A stretch of DNA of 40,454 bases, from assembly GCF_042650605.1 (NCBI RefSeq), contig NZ_JBHSBN010000040.1, positions 1 through 40,454 of the forward strand, read 5' to 3'. The notes beneath the pieces were generated by a model that worked only from the letters and a program-made list of their open reading frames with translations, did not search any database and had not been told where the DNA came from. Shown here one piece after another: positions 1 to 8,175 of the stretch. This DNA is from Micromonospora_J zhanjiangensis (GTDB taxonomy: Bacteria > Actinomycetota > Actinomycetes > Mycobacteriales > Micromonosporaceae). The translations under genes and the position numbers were made by a program. How positions within the stretch are numbered: the stretch's first letter is position 1; each line of letters begins with the position of its first letter.

Positions 1-89
1 TCGGCGTTCACCCCGGCCGGCAGGCCAGGCTCCTGCTGCTTCTTCTTCGCCACCGCGGCAGTATCCACGGCGTCAGTCGTCACGGTCAT
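1..89 (-). CDS. N-terminus of a partial protein, possibly IS256-family transposase
   Basis: ATG at 89-87 on the minus strand is preceded by AAGGAGA about 8 bases upstream, a strong ribosome binding site. The frame stays open for 29 codons and runs off the window. The visible peptide starts MTVTTDAVDTAAVAKKK and ends with GLPAGVNA, a Thr/Ala/Lys-rich leader followed by a Pro-Gly stretch. This resembles the variable leader of actinobacterial IS256 transposases, but no catalytic DDE residue is inside the window, so function is unproven. It lies just downstream of, and in the same direction as, the truncated RHS gene. Confidence 0.4.
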   Translation of the reverse strand, partial: MTVTTDAVDTAAVAKKKQQEPGLPAGVNA

Positions 90-131
90 CAGGTGCGTCT
101 CCTTGATCAGGAGTTACACCGTTCTTTTTAC
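1..131 (-). mobile_element. Probable end of an insertion sequence (IS256-type suspected)
   Basis: The RHS reading frame coming from the right stops exactly where the sequence character changes (about 125-131), and the next start codon on the same strand lies at 89 behind a good ribosome binding site. The short AT-rich stretch between them, with a T-run at 124-131, is consistent with an IS terminus that supplies the RHS stop codon. The IS lies mostly outside the window, so its ends, inverted repeats and target duplication cannot be verified. The IS256 assignment rests on resemblance of the first 29 residues of the encoded protein to remembered actinobacterial IS256 transposases and is weak. 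Confidence 0.4.
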
Positions 132-1833
132 AGTCCCTCGGCGATCTCGTCGGCTTTCCTCTGCAGTGCGGCGATGGCTTCGTCGGCTCGGGCGATGGCC
201 TGCTCCGCCAGCCGGATCGCCTTCTGCCATGCCTTGTACGTCTTGAAAGCCCGGTTGATTCCGGACATGATCGCCTTGCCGGCCTTGAAGACCTTGCCCC
301 AGGGGATCAGTCCGACCAGGGTCTGGACGCAGGCGCCGATGTCGCCCTTGGTGAAGCAGTTGATGATGTCGGTGATGCCGAAGAAGTCGAGCAGGAACGC
401 CAGGCCCTGCTCCTTGATCATGTCGAGCAGGGACTTCTTCTTGACCGCTGCCGCCCGCTCCTTCTCCGCCTTGGCGTTGGCGAGGTCGTTGGCGATCTGC
501 TGAGGCGTGGGCGGGGTGGCGGCCGTGCCGGGGTCCGGGCTTGACCCGTTCACCTCGGTGGTCGTGCCGCCGCAGGTGTAGTCGCCGTTACCGGTGCCGC
601 ACAGTTCCCGCAGCCCGGTCGCGTCGACATAACTGGTGGGCGAGTTCGACGCGTAGGCGTAGCCGTGCATCTGCTGCGGGTCGGACGGGTCGATGATCGG
701 GTCGACGGAGATGAACCGGCCGGTTTGCGGGTCGTACTCCCGCGCGCCGAGGTGGGTGAGGCCGGTGCCGTCCTTGGTGCCACCGACGAAGCCCTTGTCG
801 TCCGGCCAGAACGTCGGTGCGGCGCCGCGGTCACCGCCGAAGGGCGTGGAGTAACGGCGCTGCAGGGTCTGGCTGGTCGCGTCGACGGTGACGGTGTTGG
901 TGCCGTGGTTGTCGGCCAACTGCCAGGTGAGCTTGTTGTCGTTGGTACGGACTCCGACCGTCTGATCGCCGTGGGTGTAGAAACGGGTCGCGGTCTTGTT
1001 GCTTCCGCCGGTGGAGTTCAGTTCCATCCCGGGGAGGTAGACGGTGGTGCCCGAGCCGTCCCGGCGGGCGAGCCGGTTGCCGTCGGCGTCGTAGACGAAG
1101 GTGCTCACGACTCCGTTCTCGTCCACCTTCTCCAGGTGACCCTCGGCGTCCCAGGTCAGGGTCTGCCGGTTCGCGCCCGTGCCGGGGCGGCTGGTGGTGT
1201 TGCCGGTCTTGTCGTAGCCGTAGGCGATCGTCTTGGTGCCGGCGGGGCCCACGGTCTTGACCTGCGTCAGAGTGTGCGGTTGCGGTTGGCCGGCCGCCGG
1301 ATAGGTGTACGTGGAGGTGGTGTCGCCGCCAGCGGCGTGCACGACCTCGGTGCGCCGGTTACCAGTGGTGTCGAAGGTCCAACTGTTCCAGTACTTCGCC
1401 GGGCCGCCGAGAGCGCCGACACTCCGCACCGCGTCGCAGTCGCCGTTACCGGGCGTCCAGGCTTCGGTGAGCCGGTTGAGGTAGTCGTAGGTGAAGCACT
1501 GGTGGTCGGCGGTGGCACCGACCGGGGCGTCGGATGCCTTGAGGACGTGCCCGACCGCGTCGTAGCTGTAGGTGGTGTCGGTGATGTAGTTCAGCGTGCC
1601 GGCGGTGCGGGTCGCCGCCCGGACGTTCTGCAACCGGCGGGTGCCGGGCTCGTAGAAGAATTCCTGCTTGATCCACTTGCCGTCCGCGGTGGTGCGGCCG
1701 ACCACCGAGGGCTCGGCGTAGGAGAGTACGTGGTGGTGTTGACATACGTGGTCGTGCCGGTGCTGGTAGTTCCGTCAGGGTGGTGGGCAACCCGAAGGCT
1801 AGTGTCGACCCGGTTCATCCCGGTGTAGGTAGA
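128..1833 (-). pseudogene. RHS-repeat protein, C-terminal remnant (truncated, frameshifted)
   Basis: The main frame (525 codons from 1705) carries YD-type repeats such as YDAVGHVLKASD and YDADGNRLARRD, then the hallmark RHS core near 640-740: YDPQTGRFISVDP followed by YVDATGL. After the core come a Pro/Thr linker, a Lys/Glu coiled-coil-like stretch and a hydrophobic segment with INCFTKGDIGACVQTLVGLI, a pre-toxin region I know from actinobacterial polymorphic toxins. The expected toxin tip is absent: the frame ends with TAA at the probable IS border. Upstream, RHS-like sequence (GMNRVDTSLRVAHHPDGTT) continues in another frame to an in-frame TGA at about 1834, so there is a frameshift near 1717-1728 and the N-terminal bulk is missing. 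No secretion signal or immunity gene is visible. Most likely an inactive orphan module. Confidence 0.85.
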
Positions 1834-1868
1834 TCAAAGCGATCATGAGAAACAACTGACACCGCGTT

Positions 1869-1909
1869 GCGCCGTCGGTCGGGCCTCCGGAATGCCCGAC
1901 CGACGGCGC
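1869..1909 (-). terminator. Strong hairpin terminator after the YCII gene
   Basis: Two perfect 16-base arms (1869-1884 and 1894-1909, starting GCGCCGTCGGTC) flank a 9-base loop. It lies about 25 bases beyond the YCII stop codon, on the side where the HAD-YCII transcript must end. There is no perfect U-run, only a T-rich stretch further on, as is common for actinobacterial terminators. Confidence 0.75.
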
Positions 1910-1933
1910 CTCAGCCTTCCCGCCCCGCCGTCC

Positions 1934-2308
1934 TCACCATCGCCGGTCGGCCTTGCGGAGCATCGCGTCCTGCTCCTCGTCGGGCATGAGTTCCCGGACC
2001 TCCTGCGCACAGCGGCAACCGGCGGCGATCTTGGCGGCCCACCTCAGCGCCTCCTCGCGGGAGGCCACGTCGAGGATCGCGAACCCGCCGATGACCTCCC
2101 TGGTCTCCGGGTACGGGCCGTCGGTGACCGTGCCGTCCGCGCCCACGACGCTCGCCTGCTGCCGTTCCAACCCGCCGCCGAACACCCACACGCCGGCGTC
2201 CACGGCCTCCTGGACCACCGCGTGCGCGGACTTCGCCACCTCGGGCATCTCCTCGGCGGGGATGTGGTCCATCGCGCCGTCGTTGAACGAGACCACGTAC
2301 CGCGTCAT
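1934..2308 (-). CDS. YCII-related (DGPF-type) domain protein
   Basis: A 124-residue protein with the ferredoxin-like YCII fold signature: N-terminal MTRYVVSFND, the central motif VTDGPYPETREVIGGFAILD (the DGP-[FY] element plus the conserved Gly-Gly-Phe strand) and a C-terminal helix-rich tail. Members of this family are small cytoplasmic proteins, often near ECF sigma factors; a catalytic role is suspected from a conserved His/Asp but not established. It is the second gene of an operon: its ATG overlaps the TGA of the HAD gene as ATGA, implying translational coupling. A hairpin terminator follows. Confidence 0.85.
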   Translation of the reverse strand: MTRYVVSFNDGAMDHIPAEEMPEVAKSAHAVVQEAVDAGVWVFGGGLERQQASVVGADGTVTDGPYPETREVIGGFAILDVASREEALRWAAKIAAGCRCAQEVRELMPDEEQDAMLRKADRRW

Positions 2309-3096
2309 GCCATGACTCCCTCTGTCCCGGCGGCCCGGTCCGACCGCCTCTCACCCGTGCTACGAACGGCCCGCCCCGGATTCGACACCGTGCCGGACAG
2401 ATCTTCCGGATCCGGTCGGCGGGTCCGGCCGGCGTTCCCGGCCAGTTTCGCCAGGACGACGTCCAGGGACAGGTCCGTGGCGCTGGTGAGCAGCAGGTCC
2501 GCCGCCGTGAAGCGGGCGCCGTCCGCGTACGGGTTCGGCACCGCCACGCAGGGCAGCCCGGCGGCCCGCGCCGCCGCCACGCCGTGCGCGGTGTCCTCGA
2601 ACGCGACCGCCTCCGGCGCCGGCAGGCCGAGCCGTTCCAGCGCCAGCAGATATACGGCCGGGTCGGGTTTGTGGGCGGTCACCTCCTCGCCGGTCGCCAG
2701 GACCTCGAACCGCGCGCGAAGCCCGGCCCGGTCGAGCATCGCGCCCACATGGGTGAGCGGGGAACTGCTCGCCACCGCCAGCCGCAGTCCCAGCTCACCG
2801 GCCCGGTCCAACCACCGGACGATGCCCGGTGCCGGCTCCAGTGCCGCGTTCAGGTCCGCCCGGTACGCCATCCGCAGCGCGTGACTGGACGCACGGTCGT
2901 AGGCCGGCCCCACCGCCGCGGCGAGCGCGGCGTAGCGCGACTCGTTCGCGTCGCCGCCGTGGTCGGCGAAGAAGCCGTCCAGGGCGAGTTCCAGGCCGTG
3001 CCGCCGCCACTCCCAGCGCCAGCTCTCCAGCAGCGTGGTCTCCGTGTCCATCAGCAGGCCGTCGAAGTCGAAGATGAGCGCCTTGACCGTCACCAC
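2305..3096 (-). CDS. HAD-superfamily hydrolase (beta-phosphoglucomutase-like)
   Basis: A 263-residue protein with all HAD motifs: motif I FDFDGLLMDTE (nucleophile D10, acid D12), motif II in VASSSP, motif III Lys in AHKPDP, motif IV in VAFEDTAHGV. The helical cap between motifs I and II places it in subfamily IA with beta-phosphoglucomutase and small phosphatases; substrate is not readable. The GTG at 3096 gives MVTVKALIFDFDG, with a second GTG one codon in. Residues after about 215 form a charged, Arg/Thr-rich tail not typical of the family, ending in the ATGA overlap with the YCII gene. Confidence 0.9.
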   Translation of the reverse strand: MVTVKALIFDFDGLLMDTETTLLESWRWEWRRHGLELALDGFFADHGGDANESRYAALAAAVGPAYDRASSHALRMAYRADLNAALEPAPGIVRWLDRAGELGLRLAVASSSPLTHVGAMLDRAGLRARFEVLATGEEVTAHKPDPAVYLLALERLGLPAPEAVAFEDTAHGVAAARAAGLPCVAVPNPYADGARFTAADLLLTSATDLSLDVVLAKLAGNAGRTRRPDPEDLSGTVSNPGRAVRSTGERRSDRAAGTEGVMA

Positions 3097-3118
3097 GGCA
3101 GTATGTCAACCCGGTCGG

Positions 3119-3190
3119 TCGATGTAAAAGAAGCTAGACATCGGGTCAAGTAAGCCTTACATTGGTGGTGTCAAAGATTCTATACATCGA
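3119..3190. promoter_or_regulatory. Divergent intergenic region with palindromes
   Basis: Between the HAD gene (minus) and the membrane-protein gene (plus) there is an 11-base perfect palindrome GTAAGCCTTAC at 3150-3160 and a pair of inverted octamers TCGATGTA (3119-3126) and TACATCGA (3183-3190). The region is AT-richer than its surroundings. It is a plausible operator, possibly for the XRE regulator encoded by the second gene of the plus-strand operon. No confident -10/-35 pair is assigned. Confidence 0.4.
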
Positions 3191-3201
3191 AGGGCTGGGT
3201 C

Positions 3202-3624
3202 ATGACGCACCAGGAGAAACGCGCATGGATCATGCTGGTGGTCGCGGTGATCGCGTACGCCGCGTACACGATCATCGTTCTGGGTCGCGCGGCCGGCCGG
3301 CCGCTGACCGACGTGCCCTACGCCGCCACCATGCTGTGGAGCATCGGCGCCGCGATCCTCGCCAACATCGTGCTCGACATGGTCACCGCCGGGCCGCGCC
3401 GCGCCCGGGTCACCGACGTACGGGACCGGCAGATCGGCCGCCTGGGCGAGCACATCGGACAGTCGTTCGTCGTCATCGGCGCCACGGCCGCCATGTTCAT
3501 GGCCCTGGCCGGATGGCACCGGTTCTGGATCGCCAACGTGATCTACCTGTGCTTCGTCCTGTCCGCGGTGCTCGGCTCCATCGCTAAAATCGGCATGTAC
3601 CACGGCAGGCTCCCCCAGTGGTGA
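3202..3624 (+). CDS. Small four-helix integral membrane protein
   Basis: 140 residues with four hydrophobic segments, roughly residues 8-28 (IMLVVAVIAYAAYTIIVLG), 44-62, 91-107 and 111-130, and a short charged cytoplasmic loop (GPRRARVTDVRDRQIGRLG). The ATG follows AAGGG by about 8 bases. It is the first gene of a tight operon with a YozG-like XRE regulator and an MDR oxidoreductase. Small membrane proteins of this size paired with a downstream 70-residue XRE protein are common in actinobacteria and the pair probably works together, but biochemical function is unknown to me. Confidence 0.8.
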   Translation: MTHQEKRAWIMLVVAVIAYAAYTIIVLGRAAGRPLTDVPYAATMLWSIGAAILANIVLDMVTAGPRRARVTDVRDRQIGRLGEHIGQSFVVIGATAAMFMALAGWHRFWIANVIYLCFVLSAVLGSIAKIGMYHGRLPQW

Positions 3625-3845
3625 AACCGACCCGCGTCACCAACAACATCCGCGCCCTGCGCTTCGCACACGGCGAGATGACCCAGGCCGACCTCGCCGA
3701 GCGCATCGGCGTGACCCGCCAGACCGTCATCGCCATCGAACAGGGCCGCTACTCGCCGTCGCTGGAGGTCGCCTTCCAGATCGCCCGCGTCTTCGGCGTC
3801 CCCATCGACAACGTGTTCTCCTACACCGATCCCGGGGAGGAATGA
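3621..3845 (+). CDS. Small XRE/Cro-CI-type HTH regulator
   Basis: About 74 residues, essentially one helix-turn-helix: MTQADLAERIGVTRQTVIAI is the HTH, followed by EQGRYSPSLEVAFQIARVFG and PIDNVFSY, the standard tail of the YozG-like single-domain XRE family. I prefer the GTG at 3621, which overlaps the TGA of the preceding gene as GTGA; a GTG three bases earlier is possible. It sits between a membrane protein and an oxidoreductase and presumably controls this operon, perhaps through palindromes at 3119-3190. Confidence 0.88.
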   Translation: MKPTRVTNNIRALRFAHGEMTQADLAERIGVTRQTVIAIEQGRYSPSLEVAFQIARVFGVPIDNVFSYTDPGEE

Positions 3846-3846
3846 G

Positions 3847-4821
3847 ATGAAAGCCATCGTCCAGGACCGCTACGGCTCCGCCGACGTCCTCCAGTTCCGC
3901 GACGTCGACCCGCCCACCCCCGGCACCGGCGAGGTCCTCGTCCGGGTCCGCGCCGCCGGCGTCGACCCCGGCGTGTGGCACCTGATGACCGGCCGCCCGT
4001 ACCTCGTGCGCGCCCTGGGCTTCGGACTGCGCCGCCCCAAGGCCGCCGTCCGCGGCCGGGACCTGGCCGGGGTCGTCGAGGCGGTCGGTGCCGGCGTCAC
4101 CGGCTTCCGGCCCGGCGACGAGGTGTACGGGACCAGCGACACCGGCTCGTTCGCCGAGTACGCCACCGCTCCCGTCAGCCGCCTGGCCACCAAGCCCGCC
4201 CGGCTCTCGTTCGAGCAGGCGGCGGTCACCCCCGTCTCCGGCGTCACCGCGCTGCAGTCCCTGCGTGACTTCGGCCGGGTACGGGCCGGCCAGCAGGTCA
4301 TGGTCATCGGCGCGGCCGGCGGCGTCGGCAGCTTCGCCGTCCAACTCGCCACGCACTTCGGCGCCGCCGTCACCGGCGTGTGCTCCACCGCCAAGGCCGA
4401 CCTGGTCCGCTCGCTGGGGGCGGTCGACGTCCTCGACTACACCCGCCAGGAAATCGACCGGGACCCCGGCCGGTACGACCTGATCGTCGACACCGCCGGC
4501 AACCGCCCCCTGTCGCTGCTGCGCCGCGCCCTGACCCGCCGCGGCAGCCTCGTACTGGTGGGCGGCGAGCACGGCGGCCCGCTGCTCGGCGGCTTCGACC
4601 GGGCGCTGCGCGCGCCACTGCTCTCCGCGTTCGTGGGACAGCGGCTGCGCGGGGCGATGGCCAAGGAGAACGCCGAGGACCTGACATTCCTGGCCGGGCT
4701 CGCCGAATCCGGGGCCCTGACGCCGCACCTGGACCGCACGTACCCGCTCGCCCGGGCGGCCGACGCGATCACCTATCTGGCCGCGGGTCATGCCGCCGGG
4801 AAGATCGTCCTCACCGTGTGA
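3847..4821 (+). CDS. NADPH-dependent MDR-family oxidoreductase (quinone oxidoreductase-like)
   Basis: 324 residues of the zinc-independent medium-chain dehydrogenase/reductase type. N-terminal GroES-like domain: MKAIVQDRYGSADVL, GRDLAGVVEAVG, FRPGDEVYG. The Rossmann half shows the nucleotide-binding motif VIGAAGGVGSFAVQLA around residues 154-169 and ends ITYLAAGHAAGKIVLTV. The Cys/His cluster of zinc ADHs is missing, favouring quinone oxidoreductase/enoyl-reductase activity with NADPH. It starts one base after the XRE stop codon with GGGAGGAA as ribosome binding site, so it is in the same operon. The substrate cannot be deduced. Confidence 0.92.
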   Translation: MKAIVQDRYGSADVLQFRDVDPPTPGTGEVLVRVRAAGVDPGVWHLMTGRPYLVRALGFGLRRPKAAVRGRDLAGVVEAVGAGVTGFRPGDEVYGTSDTGSFAEYATAPVSRLATKPARLSFEQAAVTPVSGVTALQSLRDFGRVRAGQQVMVIGAAGGVGSFAVQLATHFGAAVTGVCSTAKADLVRSLGAVDVLDYTRQEIDRDPGRYDLIVDTAGNRPLSLLRRALTRRGSLVLVGGEHGGPLLGGFDRALRAPLLSAFVGQRLRGAMAKENAEDLTFLAGLAESGALTPHLDRTYPLARAADAITYLAAGHAAGKIVLTV

Positions 4822-4925
4822 CCTGGCGGTCCGGACCTCGTCAGGATCCGTCGCCGGGCGGGCGGTGGTCCCGGTCCCGGCCGGTTGGTAGGGCCAGGTC
4901 TACCCCAGGGGTCGATCCAGCATGC

Positions 4926-4961
4926 TGTCGGAGATCATGGGCGGCCGCCTAGCCTGGGCAC
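4926..4961 (+). promoter_or_regulatory. Leaderless promoter of the histidine kinase gene
   Basis: A TANNNT hexamer (TAGCCT, 4950-4955) ends exactly 7 bases before the A of the ATG at 4962, the spacing expected for a leaderless actinobacterial transcript, and no Shine-Dalgarno sequence precedes this ATG. The -35 region (TGTCGG at 4926-4931) is weak. Confidence 0.45.
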
Positions 4962-6203
4962 ATGACAGACACGCTGCTGCGGGCGGTGACCGGGCGACGG
5001 TTCCTGGTGTCGGCCTGGCCGTGGCGTGGGGTCGCCTACTCGGCCACGACGGCGGTGGCCGCCGGCCTGCTCTGGCTCCTGCTGGCGGTGCCGCTGACGC
5101 CGGTGCTCTCGGCCGTCGTGGTGCTGCTCGCCGGGCGTACGGTTGGTTATCTGATCGTGGCGGCGGGCCTCGGGCTGGTCGGGGTGGGTCTGCTCGCGCT
5201 GTGCGGCCCGCGGCTGGCGCTCGCGACGGCCCGGGCCGAACGGTGGCGGCTCCGGCTGGTCGGCGACGCCCCGCCGTCGCCCGGGCCCGGCGGCCGCCTC
5301 TACACCGACCCGGCCACCTGGCGCGCGGTGGCCTACATGGTGCTGCTCGGCGTCGTCGGCCCGATCTGGCTCGGGGTGCTCGGGATCGTCGGGCTGATCA
5401 TCGCATCGACGCCGATCTCCGTGCACTACCGGCTGTCGGTCATGGACTCCCCGGCCGGAATCGCCGGCCGGATCGGTGGCGGGCTGCTCCTCATCCCGGT
5501 CCTGCTCTACCTGACCGCGCTGTTCGGCGGGGCGCACGCCGCGCTGGCCCGGACGCTGCTGTACCCGGAGCCGTCCGAGGAACTGGTCGAGGTGGCCCGG
5601 TCCCGGACCCGGCTGACGCACGCGTTCGACGCCGAGCGGCTGCGCATCGAACGCGACCTGCACGACATCGCCCAGCAGCGCCTGGTCGCCCTGACCATGC
5701 AGATCGGGATGGCCCGGCTCGACCTGCCGCCGTCGTCGCCGGCCGCCGCCACGCTGGCCGCCGCGCACGACCAGGCCATGACGCTGATGACCGAGCTGCG
5801 TGACCTGATTCGGGGCATCAGCCCGCGCACGCTGCGGGAGCTGGGGCTGCGGGCCGCCGTCGAGGAGTTGGCCGCCGCGAGTTCGCTGGACGTACGCGTC
5901 GACATCCCCTCGTCGCGTTTCCCGGCGGAGGTGGAGTCGGTCGCGTACGCGGCCATCTCCGAGGCCCTCGCCAACGCCGTGAAACATGCCGCCGCCACCG
6001 AGGTCACCGTCACCGTCCGGCGCCGGGCCGACCGGCTGCTGGTCGAGGTCCGCGACGAGGGCGGCGGCGGTGCCGACCCGGTACGCGGATCCGGCCTGAC
6101 CGGGCTCGCCGACCGGGCCGCCGCGGCCGGGGGCCGACTGCTGCTGTCGAGCCCGGCCGGCGGCCCGACGACCCTGCGGGTGGAGCTGCCGTGCGCGTCG
6201 TGA
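4962..6203 (+). CDS. Sensor histidine kinase, NarL/DesK class (HisKA_3)
   Basis: 413 residues. The N-terminal half is a membrane sensor with hydrophobic segments at roughly residues 25-75, 125-155 and 168-190. The dimerisation/phosphoacceptor helix reads ERDLHDIAQQRLVAL with His234, followed by PRTLRELGLRAAVEEL. The HATPase_c domain has the N-box SEALANAVKHA and glycine box RDEGGGGADP...GSGLTGLADR. The usual DLHDG motif has Ile in place of Gly, a mild departure. It is the membrane partner of the LuxR-type regulator encoded next; the genes overlap by 13 bases, so the pair is co-translated. The third gene, a membrane protein, may be target or accessory. Confidence 0.93.
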   Translation: MTDTLLRAVTGRRFLVSAWPWRGVAYSATTAVAAGLLWLLLAVPLTPVLSAVVVLLAGRTVGYLIVAAGLGLVGVGLLALCGPRLALATARAERWRLRLVGDAPPSPGPGGRLYTDPATWRAVAYMVLLGVVGPIWLGVLGIVGLIIASTPISVHYRLSVMDSPAGIAGRIGGGLLLIPVLLYLTALFGGAHAALARTLLYPEPSEELVEVARSRTRLTHAFDAERLRIERDLHDIAQQRLVALTMQIGMARLDLPPSSPAAATLAAAHDQAMTLMTELRDLIRGISPRTLRELGLRAAVEELAAASSLDVRVDIPSSRFPAEVESVAYAAISEALANAVKHAAATEVTVTVRRRADRLLVEVRDEGGGGADPVRGSGLTGLADRAAAAGGRLLLSSPAGGPTTLRVELPCAS

Positions 6204-6841
6204 TCGCCGAGGACTCGGTGCTGCTCCGGGAGGGGCTGAGCGCGATGCTGCCCCGGTTCGGGATCGAGGTCGTCGCCGCGGTCGGGGACGCCCCCGCGTT
6301 GCTGGCCGCGGTCCGCGAACACCGCCCGGAACTCGTGGTCACCGACGTCCGGATGCCGCCGGGCTACACCGACGAGGGGCTGCGGGCGGCCATCGCGCTG
6401 CGCGCCGAGAATCCCGGGCTCGCGGTGGTCGCCCTCAGCCAGTACGTGCAGCACAGCTACGCCGGGGAGCTGCTCGCCTCGGGTTCCGGCCGGTCCATCG
6501 GCTACCTGCTCAAGGACCGCATCGGCGACGTGTCCGAGTTCGCCGGGCAACTGCGCCGGGTGGCCGAGGGCGGCACGGTGGTCGACCCCGAGGTCGTACG
6601 GCAGCTGATGCAACACCGCCGCGACCCGCTCAAACAGCTCTCCCCCCGGGAACGCGAGGTCCTCGCCCTGGTCGCGCAGGGACACTCGAACGCCGCCGCC
6701 GCCGGGATCCTGCACCTGACCGAGGCCGGTGTCGTCAAACACATCGGCAACGTCCTCACCAAGCTGAACCTGCCGGTCAGCAACGACACCAACCGGCGGG
6801 TGCTCGCCGTGCTCGCGTACCTGCGCAGCCGATCCGACTAG
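6191..6841 (+). CDS. LuxR/NarL-family response regulator
   Basis: 216 residues. Receiver domain 1-120 with the acidic pocket E7/D8, phosphoacceptor D52 in VVTDVRMP, Ser83 and Lys108 in GYLLKDR. The C-terminal LuxR-type HTH runs LSPREREVLALVAQGHSN and AAAAGILHLTEAGVVKHIGN, then VLTKLNL. It overlaps the kinase gene by 13 bases and must be its cognate DNA-binding partner. The recognition half-site helix is somewhat divergent (TEAGVVKHI). Targets are not readable; the following membrane-protein gene, 10 bases downstream, is the obvious member of the regulon. Confidence 0.95.
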   Translation: MRVVIAEDSVLLREGLSAMLPRFGIEVVAAVGDAPALLAAVREHRPELVVTDVRMPPGYTDEGLRAAIALRAENPGLAVVALSQYVQHSYAGELLASGSGRSIGYLLKDRIGDVSEFAGQLRRVAEGGTVVDPEVVRQLMQHRRDPLKQLSPREREVLALVAQGHSNAAAAGILHLTEAGVVKHIGNVLTKLNLPVSNDTNRRVLAVLAYLRSRSD

Positions 6842-6851
6842 GAGTCCCCTT

Positions 6852-7556
6852 TTGCTCACCACCACCGCCCGGCGGCGTGACGCCGGGCTCCTCACCATGG
6901 CCGTGTTCCTGACCGCCGCGTTCTTCCTCGCCCCGCCGCTGCTGCTGGGCCCCGACCGGCTCGACGAGTTTCCGCGCGCCTTCGTCGCCTACTGGTCCTC
7001 GGGTGGTCCGGACTTCCCGGCCGACCTGCAGCACCTCGTCGACCACCAGTTCTCCTACCACCTGATCCGGGTGCTGATCGCGGTGCCGCTGCTCGCGGTG
7101 CTGGTGACGCTGGCCGTCCTGCTCCGGCGGTTCCGGCTGCCGATCGGGGTGCTCGCGCTCGTCGCGGCGGTGCTGCTGATCGCCAACGTCCAGGGGGCCG
7201 TGTCGCCGTTCGGCACGCTGCTGTGGATCCTGGCCGGCTCAACCGACGCCGAGGTGACCGCCGCCCTGGCCCAGATCCACGACCAGCTCGCCAACGGCCC
7301 GGCGTCGCCGGCCCTGACCGTGATGCTGGACGAGTACGTGCGTTGGCACGTGTGGAAGGGTCTGCTGGTCGGCCTTTTGGCAGCCTTTTTCATCGGCCTG
7401 TCGGTGGTGACGTGGCGCCGACGCCGGCGGTGGCTCAGCGTGCTCGCGGCGGTGGCGGCCGTGGCCGCACTGGTGGTCGTGGCGGCCAACGTGAACGTCG
7501 TGGTGAACCCCGTCCCGGGCTTCCTGATCCTCCTGGAGGTCCCGGGCAGTTGGTGA
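6852..7556 (+). CDS. Multi-pass membrane protein linked to the two-component system
   Basis: 234 residues starting at a TTG (6852) with TAGGAG 7 bases upstream. Hydrophobic segments lie at about 15-35 (MAVFLTAAFFLAPPLLLG), 77-93, 97-125, 170-187 and 196-220, separated by an extracytoplasmic-looking loop after the first helix and an Arg-rich cytoplasmic loop (TWRRRRRW). No known domain is recognised; the layout vaguely recalls DUF1772-type membrane proteins. It follows the response regulator in the same operon and may be its output or a sensory accessory. Confidence 0.75.
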   Translation: MLTTTARRRDAGLLTMAVFLTAAFFLAPPLLLGPDRLDEFPRAFVAYWSSGGPDFPADLQHLVDHQFSYHLIRVLIAVPLLAVLVTLAVLLRRFRLPIGVLALVAAVLLIANVQGAVSPFGTLLWILAGSTDAEVTAALAQIHDQLANGPASPALTVMLDEYVRWHVWKGLLVGLLAAFFIGLSVVTWRRRRRWLSVLAAVAAVAALVVVAANVNVVVNPVPGFLILLEVPGSW

Positions 7557-7575
7557 GGCGCTGCCGATTCGTCGG

Positions 7576-8172
7576 TCACCTGTCGGGGCGGCGTCCTAGA
7601 GACGTGACTGGGACGTCGTCCACAGGCGGCACGTCTTGCCGAACCGCCGCAACGAACCGACGCGCCCCAGCGTTCGCCAGGTAGTCGAGCACCTGCTGAA
7701 CCGTCAGCTGGTTACCGCGACGGCCGGTGCTTGCCGCCTGTTCGCCGAGAACTCTCAGCAGGGTCCGTCGCTCACGGGCCCACAGATCCAGCAAAACAGC
7801 GTCGGGATGCTCGGCGACCACCCCGTGGGGCCGGCAGGCGTCAAGCGGGAAGTCGCGGAGGTTGCAGGTAATGATCGAGTCCGCTCCGCAGGCTACCGCC
7901 GCGGCCAGCACGTGACGGTCCTTTGAATCGTTGCGCATTTGGTCGATCAACGGCTCATAGCCGGTGACCAGGGCGTCTTCGAACGCGGCGTTCATGAACG
8001 CGATGCGCCGTTCGATAGCCGCCACCGAGACCGGCACATGCCGTCGAACCTCATCGAGTATGGCCGTTGACCATCGCGGTTGGTACAACTCTTCCTCGGC
8101 CAGCCGCAGCAGGAAGTCACACAATGCGTTGGGGATCAGAACGTTGGCGTCCAGGACGGCGATCGTTGTCAC
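7576..8172 (-). CDS. PIN-domain ribonuclease, probable toxin
   Basis: 198 residues. The PIN acidic residues are visible: D8 in VLDANVLIP, E41 in ILDEVRRH, D85 in DSKDRHVLAAA and D107 in CNLRDFP. Residues 1-130 make the PIN fold; the remaining 65 residues (LWARERRTLL to the end) are a helical extension longer than classical VapC toxins (about 130 residues). It starts three bases after the stop of an HTH protein, the usual antitoxin-toxin order. Family members cleave RNA, often tRNA or rRNA; the target here is unknown. It converges with the plus-strand membrane protein ending at 7556. Confidence 0.88.
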   Translation of the reverse strand: MTTIAVLDANVLIPNALCDFLLRLAEEELYQPRWSTAILDEVRRHVPVSVAAIERRIAFMNAAFEDALVTGYEPLIDQMRNDSKDRHVLAAAVACGADSIITCNLRDFPLDACRPHGVVAEHPDAVLLDLWARERRTLLRVLGEQAASTGRRGNQLTVQQVLDYLANAGARRFVAAVRQDVPPVDDVPVTSLGRRPDR

Positions 8173-8175
8173 GTG

